Origin: JANMZO01 sp963763135
GTDB lineage: Bacteria; Actinomycetota; Acidimicrobiia; Acidimicrobiales; JANYDT01
Assembly: GCA_963763135.1 (NCBI GenBank)
Contig: CAVXNJ010000001.1
Coordinates: forward strand, 310,001-374,000
DNA length: 64,000 nt
Direction of reading: 5' to 3'
Shown here: positions 7,775-15,885 of the stretch, piece by piece
How the letters are laid out: each line of letters begins with the position of its first letter
Numbering within the stretch: position 1 is the stretch's first letter
Made by a program: the position numbers and the translations under genes
The notes under the pieces: model-generated
Told to the model about the DNA's origin: nothing
What the model saw: the letters and a program-made list of their open reading frames with translations, nothing else
The model's database searches: none

Positions 7775-8583
7775 TCAGGACGTTCGACCCCAGAACAGCT
7801 TGCGCACCTCATCGCTATTGGTGACCCCGGGTTTGGAGTTGAACGCTAGGACGGCAACGAAGCGCGACTGGCTGCCAAGCACCTGCGTCACCCGATGAAG
7901 CGATACCCGACCGGCGAAGATCGACATCGTGCCGACGGTGAAGGGGAGTCGTCGAACGTTTGACTCGTCGCCGTCGAGGATCGCTTGGATCTCGGCCGAC
8001 TCTCCCCCGTCGGAGCGCCGGATATGCGGGACATATTCGAAGAAACCGCCGTCTTCGGCTTCCTGAATCATGATTGTCGTACTGAACTCGGTTTCATCGA
8101 AGTGCCACGCATGAAAGTCGCCCGGTCGGAACACGTTGATGGAGCACGCGCCCAGCGGATCAGCCAGCCGATACAACTCGGGTGTGCCCAGCACGTCGCG
8201 GATGAACTCGACGAGGGGCTCCCAGGTGTAGAAGCGCCTGAGGGGTGAGTCATCGGCCAGAAGATCGTAGGCAATCGAGCCGACGACGGTGCGCAGTTGG
8301 GCGCGCCCGCGTGGTCCGGTGCGAACTCGCTGTCGTCGTTGAGATACACGTTGTGGGTGTCATCACACACGTAGGCGTCATGTGACCTGGCTGCGGCCTC
8401 GGTCGCCATGGCGCTGACTGCTTCTGGCCGCAGAAGACCCGGAAGGAGCGCGACCCCGTCGTTCAGCAATTGCGAACGACACCTCTCGACCAGCTCAGCC
8501 CGTTCGGCGTTGGCGCGATCCAGCGGATAGCGGGCCAGGTCGATGACGTCGGAAACCACCGGGGTCGGAGAGAGCGTGCTCAT
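7775..8583 (-). pseudogene. Fe(II)/2-oxoglutarate oxygenase (HalD/ArpA-like), interrupted by a frameshift
   Basis: Two minus-strand frames join into one protein of about 269 aa. The first (8583 to about 8315) gives MSTLSPTPVVSDVIDLARYP to NDDSEFAPDH. The second gives RAQLRTVVGSIAYDLLADD onward to the stop at 7775. One base appears missing near 8311-8318. Facial-triad residues are present: HFDE (H-x-D) in the DFHAWHFDE segment and a distal His in SLHRVTQVLG. H-x-D rather than H-x-G argues for a hydroxylase, not a halogenase. TACGAT lies 6 nt before the ATG (leaderless style). It may be a sequencing error rather than a dead gene. Confidence 0.65.
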
Positions 8584-8661
8584 GTGCCGATCGTAGTTCC
8601 GGCCACGAACGGATCCGAAAGTACGGTCGGAAAATCCGGTCGAAAAATACCGTAAGGCCCG

Positions 8662-9585
8662 CTACGCGCCTTCACCCGGATAGCCGGCAAACGACGCCTT
8701 GAAGACGCCCTGGTGGAGAAGGACTTCGGCCACCGCAGTGTCGCCGTGGAAGAGCGTCGAACGGGTCCAGTAAGACTCGGTGCGTTTGCTGGCGCCAACT
8801 GCAACCAACTCGCGCTCGACCCGGTACGAGCGTCCGACCAGGATCGGACCGGCGAGCAGCTTGACCTCAAGGTCAATGAACAGGCCGACTGAGGGCTGCC
8901 GTACAGGAAACGTCGGCTTGGAAAACGCGTTCGTAAGCACACTGATCATCTCGATCGGTACGACCGGTGCGCCCCAGGGTGTCGATGCGCCGGGCGCGTG
9001 ATACGCCATGCGCTCAGTGATCAGGCCCAGCTTGTCGCGAAGCGTAAACGGGTACAGGTTGCCCATGTGGTCGTCGAAACCCATCCGCACGACCTCGTCG
9101 CCTGCACTCCGCTGGCCGACGACCATCTGGTCGATGATGAAGAGCTTCTCCGGCGGTCGGGCCACCGCTACCGCGAGTCGCTCCGACAGTTCCGTCGGTC
9201 CATGGTCGGGTCCGATCGAGAGTGTGCCCGTCAGAACCGGCGTGCCATCGGCTTTGGCCGCGTCGACGCGACCTTTCGTTGCGCCCGGCCCATCGATGGT
9301 GAGCCGGGCTTCGACTTCTTCGCCTTCGATGACCATGTTCTGGAAATGGGCGCTGATACAACCGTGGGTGAACCACTGATCACCCCACAGTGCAGCGCCC
9401 AACGGTTCAAACTGCGAGAAGTGGGTCGGGCCTTCGATCGGTGCTCCCGCCAGACCCAGTTTGGCCGCCGAGTCACCGTCGTGAACGCTCTTGTGACCGT
9501 CGTAGGACTGGTCGGCGAGCATTTGGGCCGGAGCACGACGGGGTCCGGCCAGCGTGATCGTCGTGGACGATTGCAGTTGGGTCAT
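8662..9585 (-). CDS. Conserved protein, probable double hot-dog fold
   Basis: 307 aa. The sequence has two halves that each resemble hot-dog (thioesterase/MaoC hydratase) folds: KLGLAGAPIEGPTHFSQFEP with GCISAHFQNMVIEGEEVEAR in the first, and FIDLEVKLLAGPILVGRSYR with ESYWTRSTLF in the second. The L-G-x-A-G-A-P-I-E-G-P-T-H run is like the active-site loop of MaoC-type enoyl-CoA hydratases. The start at 9585 has TACGAT 6 nt upstream, so translation is probably leaderless; the upstream extension of the frame is ignored. No specific reaction can be assigned. The neighbours are two oxygenase genes on the same strand. Confidence 0.55.
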   Translation of the reverse strand: MTQLQSSTTITLAGPRRAPAQMLADQSYDGHKSVHDGDSAAKLGLAGAPIEGPTHFSQFEPLGAALWGDQWFTHGCISAHFQNMVIEGEEVEARLTIDGPGATKGRVDAAKADGTPVLTGTLSIGPDHGPTELSERLAVAVARPPEKLFIIDQMVVGQRSAGDEVVRMGFDDHMGNLYPFTLRDKLGLITERMAYHAPGASTPWGAPVVPIEMISVLTNAFSKPTFPVRQPSVGLFIDLEVKLLAGPILVGRSYRVERELVAVGASKRTESYWTRSTLFHGDTAVAEVLLHQGVFKASFAGYPGEGA

Positions 9586-9685
9586 CGCGGCATCGTAGCC
9601 CGCCTGCGCCCTATTACGCCGGTCCGGCTGCGTTCCGTTTAGCCGGTCCGGCGGCGACCACAACCGCTCGGAACGCCAACGATTG

Positions 9686-10624
9686 CTACATCGGGTTGAC
9701 GGTTGACTGAAACTTCTGCATCAGATGCGGTCCGGCTTCGATCGGTGGGTACTTCGGCGACTCCCCCGGACGAAGGCATGAGGGAATGCATTCGATCACG
9801 GCGTCCCAGTTCGCGTTGTGGAAGAACGCGATCGACTGGCGCCGATCGGTGGGGTTGAGAACCCGGTGCATCGTGCTGCGCCAGCGGTCGTTCGTCCACC
9901 GGGCCATGGCATCACCGAGGTTAACGACGAACGATCCCGGGACCGGGCTCACGTCGTGCCACACGCCATCGGCGTCTTGCACCTGCAGACCACCCTGTTC
10001 GTAGTCGGGGAGCAACACGGTGAGCGTGCCGTAGTCGGTGTGGGCACCCGCTCCGAGCTGTCCCGGAAGCGGGTTCTCGATTTTGGGATAGTTCAGCGCT
10101 CGCATGGCGCTGGTATGGCGGTCGATCATCGCGTCGAAGTGGTCGGACGGGAGTGCGAGCGACCGGGCCATCAGCGACAGTAAGCGCGCTGACAGATCCG
10201 CCAGGGATCGGAAGTAGGTCTCCCACGTTTCCCGGAATCCGTCGACCCCGGAGGGCCACTGGTTCGGCGACCAGGCGAACGACTCGTCGGGGTCGGTGAT
10301 CGTATGTGTCGGGGCATCCACCGGGCCGATGGCAAAGCTTTCCTTCAGGTCCGGGTGGCCGCCATAGCCGAGGGACGCGGCAAGCGACTCTCCGGTCAGC
10401 GGTGAGTATCCGTAGGGATACCCGGCGTAGGGCATGACCACCGTCATCTTGTCGGCAAGTGGGAGGTCGAAGAACTCCCGTGCCGTTTGCGTCGTTCGTT
10501 CGATGAGGTCAGCCGGTACCCCGTGGCCGGTGACCGAAAGAAACCCCACGTCTTCACAAGCCTGCCGAATCAATGGAATCGCCGAGATCTGGTCGCTGAT
10601 ATCGATGACGGGAACCCAACTCAC
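9686..10624 (-). CDS. 2-oxoglutarate/Fe(II) oxygenase, isopenicillin-N-synthase superfamily
   Basis: 312 aa with the full family layout: N-terminal DIOX_N segment (PVIDISDQ, EDVGFLSVTGHGVP), the metal ligands H and D in GAHTDYGTLTVLL, the third His in STMHRVLNP, and the Arg of RQSIAFF that binds 2-oxoglutarate. Bacterial relatives include ethylene-forming-enzyme-like and flavonol-synthase-like dioxygenases acting on small molecules. GTG start with AAGG upstream. The substrate is unknown; it may belong with the hot-dog protein and the HalD-like oxygenase on the same strand. Confidence 0.88.
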   Translation of the reverse strand: MSWVPVIDISDQISAIPLIRQACEDVGFLSVTGHGVPADLIERTTQTAREFFDLPLADKMTVVMPYAGYPYGYSPLTGESLAASLGYGGHPDLKESFAIGPVDAPTHTITDPDESFAWSPNQWPSGVDGFRETWETYFRSLADLSARLLSLMARSLALPSDHFDAMIDRHTSAMRALNYPKIENPLPGQLGAGAHTDYGTLTVLLPDYEQGGLQVQDADGVWHDVSPVPGSFVVNLGDAMARWTNDRWRSTMHRVLNPTDRRQSIAFFHNANWDAVIECIPSCLRPGESPKYPPIEAGPHLMQKFQSTVNPM

Positions 10625-10723
10625 GCGATCAACCTTACGTCGTCAACCTCACGTCGCCGACGAGAGGATTGTGTGCTTTCGCTTCGACCCAGACTAAGCG
10701 AGTGCACACACTCCCGCCGTGCG

Positions 10724-10816
10724 GCGTTACTTCAACAGCCGCTCGACCACGTCTGATTCGACGAGCGGCTGACGCCTTTCCGGGCAGCGTTACTTCAACA
10801 GCCGCTCGACCACGTC
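10724..10816. repeat. 30-bp direct repeat duplicating the 3' end of the next gene, with hairpin
   Basis: The same 30 bases occur at 10724-10753 and 10787-10816. The second copy is the real 3' end of the RMD1-like gene (codons for DVVERLLK and the stop); the first is a detached copy 63 bp beyond it. Between them AGCCGCTCG at 10737-10745 pairs with CGAGCGGCT at 10762-10770, which could serve as a terminator. Confidence 0.8.
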
Positions 10817-11965
10817 AACGGTCCCATACACCACCTCAATCAAAATCAACACGATCACGATCCACTCGAGTCGACGGGACGTGTGGGCCTCGTCCTCGTC
10901 GGACAGCATCGAGTACGTGCGATACATGACCTCAAGCTTGTGTTCGGTGGCGTCGGCCAATTCGTTGGCCCGGAACACGCGCATCGCCCCACGGTAGATC
11001 GCCGCGTAGTAGAGATCCTCGGTCACCTTCACGGCCGCGTTCACACGCTCAAGAACGTCGGTGAAAGCCAGGTGCTCGGTCAGGAGATCGCGTCGGAGAT
11101 CGTCGTAGGTCTGGTTCGTCTTCTTCTTGGTCGGAGCGAGCCGACTGCCCGACAGTTCACGGTGCATCCGCCGGATGCCCTCGTCGAGCTGACCGTCGTA
11201 ATACGCCAGCTCCAGCACCTGAGCGAGCGCAAACTCCAACAGGCTCGTGGCGTCGTCGGTGCCGTCGGGGTCGTAGACGAGGGCCTGGTCATACCCGATC
11301 ACCACCAGATCATTGGTCGAGTAGGAGTACGACGAACGCAGCAGCTCCTCACGCAGTTGGGTGGAGAACTCGTTCCGCTCGCCGAGCAGAAGCGACGACA
11401 GTGACGGGTGATTCGCAACGACCGACGCCGAGACGGGACCGTCGGAGAAATTGCGAATCGCATAGATCGTCAAGGTCTCCTGCGCCTCCTGGATTTTCGG
11501 CGACTCCAGACCCACGTGGATAGCGGCCACCGCGAGCGCGGCGTCTTCTTCCATCCAACGCTGAAGGTCAGCCTGCATCTGTGCCCCCTCGAGCTCGACC
11601 GAGAGATCAGCCAACTCGTTGAACGTGGTGCCCGGAGGAATGGTAAGTGCCCAAACGATCGTCATCGCTCCGAAGTCGTAGACCTTCGCAACGACCCGCA
11701 CGGACCATTCGTGATCCCGGACCACGAGCTGTCGATCGCTCAAACCGGCTGACACCGGTGGGTTGGTGAACACGACTCCATCGCGTTGACGGTGCAAACG
11801 GAGGCGGGCGACGCCCCTACCGGAGGCAAGTGCGCTGCGAAGCTCCCGCTCGACCGCCGGGAGATCAACAGTTTCGGCGATATCGAAAAGGCGATACAAC
11901 AGAATCTGGCCCGACGCCACGGTGAGCGTCGTACCCTCGCTAGTCAGCCCCGCGTCGATTTCCAC
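10790..11965 (-). CDS. RMD1/DUF155-like protein with C-terminal membrane anchor
   Basis: 391 aa. A long soluble region ends in a helical segment (LLEFALAQVLELAYYDGQLD, then the R..LL.EHLAFTDVLERVNAAVKVTEDLYY stretch) and one C-terminal hydrophobic helix, WIVIVLILIEVVYGTVDVV. That C-terminal layout resembles RMND1/RMD1 (DUF155) proteins, best known from mitochondria and fungi and also found in bacteria without an assigned role. GTG start with TAGGTT 6 nt upstream. Its last 30 bases are duplicated downstream. The family match is by pattern only. Confidence 0.5.
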   Translation of the reverse strand: MEIDAGLTSEGTTLTVASGQILLYRLFDIAETVDLPAVERELRSALASGRGVARLRLHRQRDGVVFTNPPVSAGLSDRQLVVRDHEWSVRVVAKVYDFGAMTIVWALTIPPGTTFNELADLSVELEGAQMQADLQRWMEEDAALAVAAIHVGLESPKIQEAQETLTIYAIRNFSDGPVSASVVANHPSLSSLLLGERNEFSTQLREELLRSSYSYSTNDLVVIGYDQALVYDPDGTDDATSLLEFALAQVLELAYYDGQLDEGIRRMHRELSGSRLAPTKKKTNQTYDDLRRDLLTEHLAFTDVLERVNAAVKVTEDLYYAAIYRGAMRVFRANELADATEHKLEVMYRTYSMLSDEDEAHTSRRLEWIVIVLILIEVVYGTVDVVERLLK

Positions 11966-12070
11966 GCTCCCAACCTACGCCGCCGGACCCCGACGCGAAC
12001 GGAATGTACGCATGATGGGGTGGGCTACCAGCGTGGCTCCACAAGATTTCTCCGGGACATAGAGTCGATC

Positions 12071-12493
12071 ATGGAACTTGCTCAAGCCCTTGACTTCATT
12101 CGTCCCCGAGCCAACGGGATCGTCACGGCCCTCAAGGCCGACGGTCGGCCCCAACTATCCAACATCACCTATTCGCTCGGCGAGGATTCGATCATCCGGG
12201 TATCCGTGACGGAGTCCCGAGCCAAAACGAAGAATCTCCGCCGCGATCCGAGGGTTTCGCTTTACGTCGGCCAGGAAGACTTCTGGGCGTACTGCGTCAT
12301 AGAAGGAACCGCCGAACTGACACCACCCGCGGCGTCACCGAAGGATCAGACGGTCGAAGAGCTCGTGGCGTTGTACCGCGCCGTGAGGGGAGAGCATCCC
12401 AACTGGGACGAATACCGGGCGGCCATGGTCGAGGACCAGCGAGCGGTTCTGAAGATCCATCCGGAACGGGCCTACGGAATGCTGACCAGCTGA
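12071..12493 (+). CDS. PPOX-class probable F420-dependent oxidoreductase
   Basis: 140 aa, a single split-barrel domain: MELAQALDFIRPRANGIVTA, then DGRPQLSNITYSLGEDSIIRVSV, RAKTKNLRRDPRVSLYV and VIEGTAEL. This matches the small actinobacterial family that binds FMN or, more often, deazaflavin F420 (Rv2074/Rv1155-like), including F420H2-dependent biliverdin reductase. The ATG at 12071 is chosen because TAGAGT lies 5 nt upstream and homology-like sequence starts there. It supports an F420-using organism, but cofactor choice cannot be read from sequence alone. Confidence 0.85.
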   Translation: MELAQALDFIRPRANGIVTALKADGRPQLSNITYSLGEDSIIRVSVTESRAKTKNLRRDPRVSLYVGQEDFWAYCVIEGTAELTPPAASPKDQTVEELVALYRAVRGEHPNWDEYRAAMVEDQRAVLKIHPERAYGMLTS

Positions 12494-12646
12494 TACGTGC
12501 TCTCTGCGCTCGGAGCAAGATGTCTCCGAGTGCTGCGCCGGCGCACGAGAGCGGCGCGAGCGACCCGGGCGGACCGGACGTACTTTTACGATCCATGCAT
12601 ATCCCCTTTTCTTGGGGGTGAAGCTGGCCGATAGGTCTGTCACGCT

Positions 12647-13345
12647 ATGAGTCACCCTATGAGCACGGAACCCGAACACCCGGCGATCGCGGCGCCGAAC
12701 GTAACCGTCGGCATCGTCGAAGACGATCCGGTGTTGCGCGAGTGTCTCGGGCAGATGGTCGAAGAGGTCGACGGGTTTCGGCTGTTCGGTTCGGCGTCGA
12801 CGGTCGCCGAAGGTCTCAGGCTCCTCCAGAAGGAGCCTGACATCCTGCTGCTTGATTTGGCGCTTCCTGACGGGTCGGGACTCGAACTGATCGCCCACGC
12901 ACGAGATAACGCCAGCTCAACCCGCCTCCTCGTGCTGACCGTCTTCGCCGATGTTCGAAGCGTGGTCCGAGCCATCGAAGAAGGAGCTGACGGGTACCTT
13001 CTCAAGGAAGCCGATGTCGATCAGATCGCAACGGCGATCCGCACCGTGCTGTCGGGCGGAGCACCTATCAGTCCGGCAGTAGCCGGGCACATTCTGGCCA
13101 AACTGCGAAACGAGGCACCGCGGCGTCCCGCTACCCCACCAGTTGCGCTCACGGCGAAGGAAACCGCGGTGTTGGAGGCGTTGGCCAGCGGGAAGGCGCA
13201 CAAGGAAGTGGCTATCCAGCTCCGAATTTCGCAGCACACCGTAGGTGACCACGTGAAGTCGATCTACCGAAAGCTCTCGGTGAACTCCCGGGGTGAAGCG
13301 GTCTACAAGGCCGTTCAAACCGGGCTCATCCGTATGGATTCATAG
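12647..13345 (+). CDS. NarL/FixJ-type response regulator
   Basis: 232 aa. The receiver domain (about 22-135) has acidic EDD near its start, phospho-acceptor Asp in ILLLDLALPDGSG, Thr in LVLTVF and Lys in GYLLKEAD. The C-terminal LuxR-type HTH (about 165-228) reads LTAKETAVLEALASGKAHKE and QHTVGDHVKSIYRKL. The gene is 12 bp upstream of its kinase gene on the same strand. An alternative in-frame start at 12659 (MSTEPE) is equally plausible. Targets are unknown. Confidence 0.92.
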   Translation: MSHPMSTEPEHPAIAAPNVTVGIVEDDPVLRECLGQMVEEVDGFRLFGSASTVAEGLRLLQKEPDILLLDLALPDGSGLELIAHARDNASSTRLLVLTVFADVRSVVRAIEEGADGYLLKEADVDQIATAIRTVLSGGAPISPAVAGHILAKLRNEAPRRPATPPVALTAKETAVLEALASGKAHKEVAIQLRISQHTVGDHVKSIYRKLSVNSRGEAVYKAVQTGLIRMDS

Positions 13346-13357
13346 GAAGAGGCTGAA

Positions 13358-14581
13358 ATGAACTCAGCCCGCCGGGTTAGATCCACAACAAATCGGCGCA
13401 GCGCACGCGACTTCGTTGTCGACCAGGCCTCCCGGTATCTTCCAGAACCCCAAAAGGGTCAAGTGTTCAACGCGCAAGACATCGTGCGGCTCAGGACCGG
13501 AATAATCATCGCGTGGCTGGGTGTTGTCGGCGCCTCGTGTACAGCCGTTCTCTACGCGTACTTAGGATCACCCATCTCCGGGGTCGCCATTGCCGGCGTC
13601 GCCGCGCCACTGCTCTTCTTGCATCTCGCCGTGAGACGGGGGATGTCCCTCACCATCCTTGGCAACGGGTTCACCACCGCAGCATTGCTAATGACATTTA
13701 TCGTGGCTGCCCGCACCGGAGGCTTTCAGTCACCGGCGCTGGTGTGGAGTTTCATCCACCCGATCACGACGTATGTGGCTTGTGGAAAACGTTCTGCGCA
13801 GGTCTGGGCGGTGTTATGCACGACCCAGGTCGGAATCTTCTTCCTCCTCGATCAGCTCGGTATGCAAGCAGCGCAAGATTTGACAGCGAACACTGTCACC
13901 GTGCTCCGAGCCACCGGCTTCATTGGGTGCATTCTCACGAACATCGCGCTGATCGCCGCGATCGAAGGGGTCCGGGTCGCATCACAGGAAGCCATGGACC
14001 AGGCGAACCGCACGATCGAACGCGAGCGAATCCTTGGCGACATGCACGACGGGGTCGGCAGCCAGCTGCTCGGCCTCATCATGCAGGTCCGGGCCAAGAA
14101 AATCGACGACGAACGACTGCTGCACGGGCTGAGCAGCTGCCTCGACGACGTACGCCTGATCGTCGATTCCCTGGATCCGATTGAGCGTTCCTTCGATGTG
14201 GCAATGGGCGAATTCCGCTCGCGATTGGAACCCAAATGTGCCGCGGCCGGGATCACCCTCAACTGGGTCATGGACGGTACGCTGCCGGCCACTCCCACAC
14301 AGACGCTTCAGATACTTCGCGCGGTGCAGGAGATTACGACGAACGCGATCCGGCATTCGCACACCGACACACTCGATGTCGTTCTCGGTCGAGAGAGTGA
14401 GAGCCGGGCCGGGATCCACGTGCGCGACTACGGGACCGGCATCGACCCGTCGACCGTTCGCCGGACCGGGCGGGGCATGACCAGCCTTCAGACCCGGGCG
14501 CAACGAATCGGCGGAACACTCACGATCGAGCCCGCCACTCCCGGCACCCGGGTAACGCTGGAGTTCCCGATCGCGTCGTAA
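13358..14581 (+). CDS. Membrane sensor histidine kinase, HisKA_3 (NarX/LiaS-like) type
   Basis: 407 aa. About five or six hydrophobic segments between residues 45 and 205 form an integral-membrane input region without a large external domain. The dimerisation segment carries the phospho-His in ERERILGDMHDGVGSQL. The ATPase domain has AVQEITTNAIRHS (N-box) and DYGTGID and GRGMTSL (G-boxes). It pairs with the upstream regulator. A dispersed 12-bp motif at 13553-13564 introduces a TTA leucine codon, very rare in such GC-rich genes. A strong hairpin follows the stop. Confidence 0.92.
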   Translation: MNSARRVRSTTNRRSARDFVVDQASRYLPEPQKGQVFNAQDIVRLRTGIIIAWLGVVGASCTAVLYAYLGSPISGVAIAGVAAPLLFLHLAVRRGMSLTILGNGFTTAALLMTFIVAARTGGFQSPALVWSFIHPITTYVACGKRSAQVWAVLCTTQVGIFFLLDQLGMQAAQDLTANTVTVLRATGFIGCILTNIALIAAIEGVRVASQEAMDQANRTIERERILGDMHDGVGSQLLGLIMQVRAKKIDDERLLHGLSSCLDDVRLIVDSLDPIERSFDVAMGEFRSRLEPKCAAAGITLNWVMDGTLPATPTQTLQILRAVQEITTNAIRHSHTDTLDVVLGRESESRAGIHVRDYGTGIDPSTVRRTGRGMTSLQTRAQRIGGTLTIEPATPGTRVTLEFPIAS

Positions 14582-14598
14582 ACGTGGCGCTCGTGGAG

Positions 14599-14645
14599 GA
14601 GTGTGTGCGCTGCCTTAGTCCGGGGCTAAGGCAACGCACACACTC
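14599..14645. terminator. Bidirectional terminator between convergent genes
   Basis: A long imperfect inverted repeat: GAGTGTGTGCG at 14599-14609 pairs with CGCACACACTC at 14635-14645, and TGCCTTAG at 14611-14618 pairs with CTAAGGCA at 14626-14633. The stem is about 19 bp with one mismatch. It sits in the 70-bp gap between the kinase gene and the convergent amidohydrolase gene. No T-tract is evident. Confidence 0.75.
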
Positions 14646-14651
14646 GAAGGT

Positions 14652-15779
14652 TTACGCCGCAGCGACGGCCAGCGCAGAGAGGTCGACCCCGTAGAGATCG
14701 GCGGCGTTCGAGCTGAGAATCGCTTGGCGCTGCTCGGTACTCAACGACGACGAGTGCTTGGCCAACATCTCCTGCGACCACGGCCACGTGGAGTCGGAGT
14801 GCGGGAAGTCGTTGGCCCACATCAGACGTTTCCAGTTCATGTCGTCGGCCTGACGGAACGCGGTCCAGTCATCCTGGAACGTGACGTAGATGTGCTCGGC
14901 GAAGTACTCCGACGGCAACTTCGAGAGCGTCGTGCCCGGCTGCAGCCAGTTGCGGTGGCGCTTGTACGCGTGATCCATCCGGTACATGTAGTGGGGCACC
15001 CAGCCGGCGTCGGCTTCGACACACACCACCTTCAATTCTGGATGCCGCTCGAACACACCACCGAAGATAAGCGTGCCCATGATGTCTTGAATACCGCGGA
15101 TGATCGACAGGAACGTGTTCAGACGAGGTCCACGCACCGACTCGCCCCGGGTCGTGAGGATGTGGAAGCTGAGTGGCAGACCGAGCGCGACCGCCGCCTC
15201 CCAGAACGGATCCCAGATCTTGGAGTCGTAGTCTTCGATGCCCGGCATCCCGGGCATCATCACGCCGCGCAGGCCCATGGCCTTGATCGACTCGAGATCG
15301 GCGATGCCTTCCTCGACCGTGCGCATCGCGGTCTGTCCGACGCCGAGGAGTCGGCTGGTGTCTTCGCTGCAGTACTCGGTGATCCATCGGTTATAAGCCT
15401 GAAAGCATGCGCGCTTATAATCGATGTCTGGATGGTTGCACATGACCATCCCGACAGTCGGGTAGATCACTTCGGCGGCCACGCCATCGCGGCGCTGGTC
15501 CGCCACCCGGTACGTCGGGTCCCAGCCCGAACGGTGCAGATCGGCGAAGAACACGCCGCTCTGGGTGATCTCTTCCGGAAGCTTGCCCGCCGCGGCGACG
15601 AGCCCCATGGCGATCGGGTTCTTCATGCCGGGGATCACAAACTGGTCGCCGCGCTTTTCGTCGGTGACCATGTGGGGTGCCCGGTCCCGGAACTCCGGTT
15701 CGATGTGGGCGCTGTAACAGTCCGGCGGCTCAGTGATGTGCGAGTCGGCGCTGATGACGGGAAAGCCAAACTGATTCAT
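14652..15779 (-). CDS. Amidohydrolase-2 (ACMSD-like) family metal-dependent hydrolase
   Basis: 375 aa TIM-barrel protein of the amidohydrolase-2 family. It starts MNQFGFPVISADSHITEPP, with the first-strand metal motif as D-x-H (ADSH). It has LPLSFHILTTRG in the middle, VVCVEADAGWVPHYMYRMDH later and the catalytic Asp region RLMWANDFPHSDSTWPWS. Relatives decarboxylate or hydrolyse aromatic or fatty-acid-derived compounds, and Acidimicrobiia carry many copies. AAGGA precedes the ATG. A dispersed motif at 15406-15417 falls in a run of AT-rich codons. The reaction is not predictable. Confidence 0.85.
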   Translation of the reverse strand: MNQFGFPVISADSHITEPPDCYSAHIEPEFRDRAPHMVTDEKRGDQFVIPGMKNPIAMGLVAAAGKLPEEITQSGVFFADLHRSGWDPTYRVADQRRDGVAAEVIYPTVGMVMCNHPDIDYKRACFQAYNRWITEYCSEDTSRLLGVGQTAMRTVEEGIADLESIKAMGLRGVMMPGMPGIEDYDSKIWDPFWEAAVALGLPLSFHILTTRGESVRGPRLNTFLSIIRGIQDIMGTLIFGGVFERHPELKVVCVEADAGWVPHYMYRMDHAYKRHRNWLQPGTTLSKLPSEYFAEHIYVTFQDDWTAFRQADDMNWKRLMWANDFPHSDSTWPWSQEMLAKHSSSLSTEQRQAILSSNAADLYGVDLSALAVAAA

Positions 15780-15885
15780 ACGTGTCCTTACGGTCTGCGA
15801 GTTTGCGGGTGACGAGTTTTACGAGGCGAACGAGGTGTGCGGTTTCGAGCTGAGGTATTGAGATCGGAGTGGAGCGAGCAGCGGC

